Source: Winogradskyella schleiferi (GTDB lineage Bacteria; Bacteroidota; Bacteroidia; Flavobacteriales; Flavobacteriaceae). Taken from it: 64,000 bases of DNA. Location of the stretch: positions 2,882,501 through 2,946,500 of the forward strand of contig NZ_CP053351.1 in NCBI RefSeq assembly GCF_013394655.1, in the 5' to 3' direction. How positions within the stretch are numbered: the stretch's first letter is position 1; every line of letters starts with the position of its first letter. This document shows, piece after piece, positions 62,173 to 64,000 of this stretch. Below the pieces are notes generated by a model. It saw only the letters and a list, made by a program, of their open reading frames with translations. It made no database searches and was not told the DNA's origin. A program made the translations under genes and the position numbers.

Positions 62173-63192
62173 TTGGCGAATAAAAAAAGAACAACATTAA
62201 AAGACATCGGAAATGTATTAAACATTTCTCCTGCGGCCGTTTCCAAAGCTATGAACGACGACTCTCGTATCAGTGATAAAACAAAGACAGCCGTTAAACG
62301 TGTTGCCAAAGATTTAAACTATCAACCAAACCATTTAGCGAGTGCTCTAAGAAAAGGGAAAAGTAATTTGGTTGGTGTTATTGTACCCAGAACCAACAGT
62401 AATTTCTTTTCTTCCGTTTTAGAAAATATGGAAGCTGTGCTTAATAAAGCTGGCTATAATATTATTATTACGCAATCCAATGAATCGTTTGAAAAGGAAT
62501 GTCAAAATATAGATACTTTATTATACACTCAAGTCGATGGCATAATAGCTTCTATGGCAAACGAAACTGTTGACTTATCCCATTATGAAAAAATTAAGGC
62601 GAATGGTATTCCATTAATACTTTTTGATCGCGGTGAGAATGATCTCAATGTTGATTATGTAGGTATCAATGATTATGACAGTAGCCATATTATTGTAAAG
62701 CATTTAGTTGAAAAAGGTTGTAAACGTATCGCACATATTGGTGGATTCCGACGAACACGGATTTTTAATAACAGAATAAAAGGTTATGTGGATGCTTTAA
62801 AGAAAAACGAATTACCAATAGATGATAGTCTTATTATTGAAAGCTCGTTGACGCTTGAAGATGGCAGAAGAGAAATGCAACGTCTTCTTGAATTGGCAAA
62901 CAGACCAGATGCTGTTTATGTGGCTAGTGATTATGCCGCTTTAGGTGCATTACAAGTTTTAAATGAGCGCCAAATACATGTCCCAAATGATATTAGATTA
63001 GTTGGTTTTGGTAATGAACCTTTCACTTCTTTAGTAAGTCCATCAATTACAAGTGTAGCTCAACACAGTAAAGATATTGGTCGGTTAGCAGCTGAGGCCT
63101 TTCTTATGCACGCTTCTAAAGACGAAATTAAACAAAGCCTAAATAAAATAATCTTGGATGCTGAATTGATCGTTAGGGATTCTTCAAGATAA
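62173..63192 (+). CDS. LacI-family transcriptional regulator of the KDG operon
   Basis: 339 aa from TTG 62173 (no ATG fits; the result MANKKRTTLKDIGNVLNIS is normal for the family). HTH 8-30 (TLKDIGNVLNISPAAVSKAMNDD), hinge ALRKGKSN, then the periplasmic-binding-type effector domain (LVGVIVPRTNSNFFSSVLENMEAVLNKAGYNIII, DGRREMQRLLELANRPDAVYVASDYAALGALQVL, VGFGNEPFTSLVSPSITSVAQ). Full length. Divergent from kdgK; the two identical operators at 62062 and 62141 are its likely sites. The inducer is probably KDG or KDPG (inferred). Confidence 0.92.
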   Translation: MANKKRTTLKDIGNVLNISPAAVSKAMNDDSRISDKTKTAVKRVAKDLNYQPNHLASALRKGKSNLVGVIVPRTNSNFFSSVLENMEAVLNKAGYNIIITQSNESFEKECQNIDTLLYTQVDGIIASMANETVDLSHYEKIKANGIPLILFDRGENDLNVDYVGINDYDSSHIIVKHLVEKGCKRIAHIGGFRRTRIFNNRIKGYVDALKKNELPIDDSLIIESSLTLEDGRREMQRLLELANRPDAVYVASDYAALGALQVLNERQIHVPNDIRLVGFGNEPFTSLVSPSITSVAQHSKDIGRLAAEAFLMHASKDEIKQSLNKIILDAELIVRDSSR

Positions 63193-63204
63193 TAATTTGA
63201 GGTA

Positions 63205-63245
63205 TAAAAAAGTGGTTAAACCTAAGTCTAACCACTTTCTTTTAA
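63205..63245. terminator. Bidirectional terminator between convergent genes
   Basis: AAAGTGGTTA (63210-63219) and TAACCACTTT (63230-63239) are perfect arms, flanked by an A run on the left and CTTTT on the right. It serves lacI on the plus strand and the SDR gene on the minus strand. Confidence 0.75.
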
Positions 63246-63280
63246 AATTATATAAAAATTAGCTAAATGCTAACGCTTAA

Positions 63281-64000
63281 TTAGATACCTAAAGCTTGTC
63301 CACCTCCAATTTGGATAGTTTCAGCTGTAATAAATGCGGCATCTTTACTTGCCAAGAAAGAAATAACTCCAGCAACATCCTCTGGCTGACCTAATCTTCC
63401 TAGCATGATATTATTTGCCCAAGACGCAAACACTTCTGGTTTTGTCGCTTTAATTTGTGCATGAAACGGTGTATCAATTGTACCTGGCGATACAGCGTTG
63501 ACTCTGATTCCATATTCAGCTAAATCTTTCGCCAAGGCTCTAGTGATGGCATGTACTCCAGCTTTAGATGTTCCATAGATTCCGGCTCCAGGTCCACCTG
63601 CAGTCCAACCTGCATTTGAAGTATAATTTATAATTGAAGGATGGTCTCCTTTTTTAAGATAAGGTATAGCGGCTCTTGATGCAAAAAATACAGAATCAAG
63701 GTTAAGTGCCATTACTTTTCTGTAAAATTCGGTTGTCATTTCCTCAAAACGAGATCGGCCACCTAATCCACCAGCATTGTTTACCAGTACATCAATTCTA
63801 CCATACTTGTCACCTATTTTTTTAATATTGGAAGTCACAGCTTCATCACTTGTAACATCAAATCCGTAATATTCAGCAGTGATACCTTCATCAGTCAACT
63901 GTTTTACTCTATCTGCTCCTGCGCTATCTTCTATACCGTTTAAAACTACCGTATAGCCATCTTTACCTAATCTTTTTGCGACTTCAAAACCTATTCCTCC
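63281..64000 (-). CDS. SDR oxidoreductase, likely DEH reductase (partial, N-terminus outside window)
   Basis: The frame is open to base 64000, where it reads GGIGFEVAKRLGKDGYTVVLNG, part of the NAD(P) TGxxxGIG motif, so only about a dozen residues are missing. NNAG (VLVNNAGGLGG), catalytic Ser (INYTSNAGWT), YxxxK (YGTSK) and a C-terminal SDR tail (ITAETIQIGGGQALGI) are present. In flavobacterial alginate loci this SDR type reduces the alginate-derived DEH to KDG, the substrate of KdgK. That role is inferred from the neighbours; other SDR substrates remain possible. Confidence 0.85.
   Translation of the reverse strand, partial: GGIGFEVAKRLGKDGYTVVLNGIEDSAGADRVKQLTDEGITAEYYGFDVTSDEAVTSNIKKIGDKYGRIDVLVNNAGGLGGRSRFEEMTTEFYRKVMALNLDSVFFASRAAIPYLKKGDHPSIINYTSNAGWTAGGPGAGIYGTSKAGVHAITRALAKDLAEYGIRVNAVSPGTIDTPFHAQIKATKPEVFASWANNIMLGRLGQPEDVAGVISFLASKDAAFITAETIQIGGGQALGI

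Noticed and set aside
1..64000. tRNA or rRNA genes
   Set aside because: No cloverleaf or rRNA signature found on reading; only tmRNA is present.

Overview
The window comes from an AT-rich member of the Bacteroidota, almost certainly a marine Flavobacteriaceae. The signs are many promoter boxes of the flavobacterial type (TAnnTTTG, often just upstream of starts), a T9SS type A C-terminal sorting domain, a tmRNA whose tag reads GENNYALAA, an exosortase K/MSEP-CTERM pair, SPII lipoproteins, and an alginate/uronate (KDG) catabolic operon. The genus cannot be fixed from the sequence. No rRNA, tRNA, CRISPR array or intact insertion sequence was seen.

Left part (1-13.7 kb). A partial secreted metallophosphatase/nucleotidase with tandem lamin-tail domains, a DUF3500 lipoprotein, a phosphoglycolate-phosphatase-type HAD, a DPP III-like M49 lipoprotein, an SRPBCC/GyrI-like protein, a FluC fluoride channel, a DUF1801 protein and a class II (B12) ribonucleotide reductase with a 16-bp palindrome at its promoter. 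Between 8.9 and 15.0 kb the intergenic spaces are filled with unusual 7-bp tandem repeats (ACTGAAC-, TTTGAAG- and ACTGTGG-type), several ending at TTG start codons.

13.8-23.5 kb: one long rightward block. A winged-helix regulator, an MpaB-like protein and membrane proteins (DUF4173 and others) lead into YdcF/SanA, DUF2809, DUF1361, exosortase K and its 938-aa membrane VIT-domain substrate ending in MSEP. The two transcription units start with the same 19-bp inverted repeat, TACTTTGTATTTCAAAGTA, a likely operator for the regulator encoded between them. A Coq4-like zinc-motif protein lies in the block.

23.5-41 kb. Oxidoreductases, DUF2945, DUF1206, a structured RNA candidate, tmRNA with a decayed restriction-modification remnant behind it, mannose-6-phosphate isomerase and a Na+/solute symporter. 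A stress-type operon follows (glutamate dehydrogenase, a GreA/Rnk-like protein, two coiled-coil proteins, a universal stress protein). Next is a two-component module (four-helix-bundle sensor, NhaA, soluble histidine kinase, NtrC-type regulator with GAFTGA). Two small genes beside it carry good sigma-54 promoters, each about 105-110 bp from GGGTAAA inverted repeats, so they look like direct targets of that regulator.

41.5-54.5 kb: the least familiar locus. Nine leftward genes are packed together: a 1790-aa protein with two alpha/beta-hydrolase domains followed by a CHAT protease domain, plus a peptidoglycan-binding/SxGC protein, an aldonolactone-oxidase-like flavoprotein, a CsgG-like secreted protein, a coiled-coil membrane protein, two lipoproteins, a secreted coiled-coil/beta-strand protein and an unknown. 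It looks like an undescribed envelope-linked hydrolase/protease system.

55-64 kb: uronate use. DMT transporter, T9SS protein, a broken polysaccharide lyase gene, a truncated LacI, KDPG aldolase, a PPi-type phosphofructokinase, KDG kinase, a divergent LacI regulator with two identical 20-bp operators, and a partial SDR that fits a DEH reductase.
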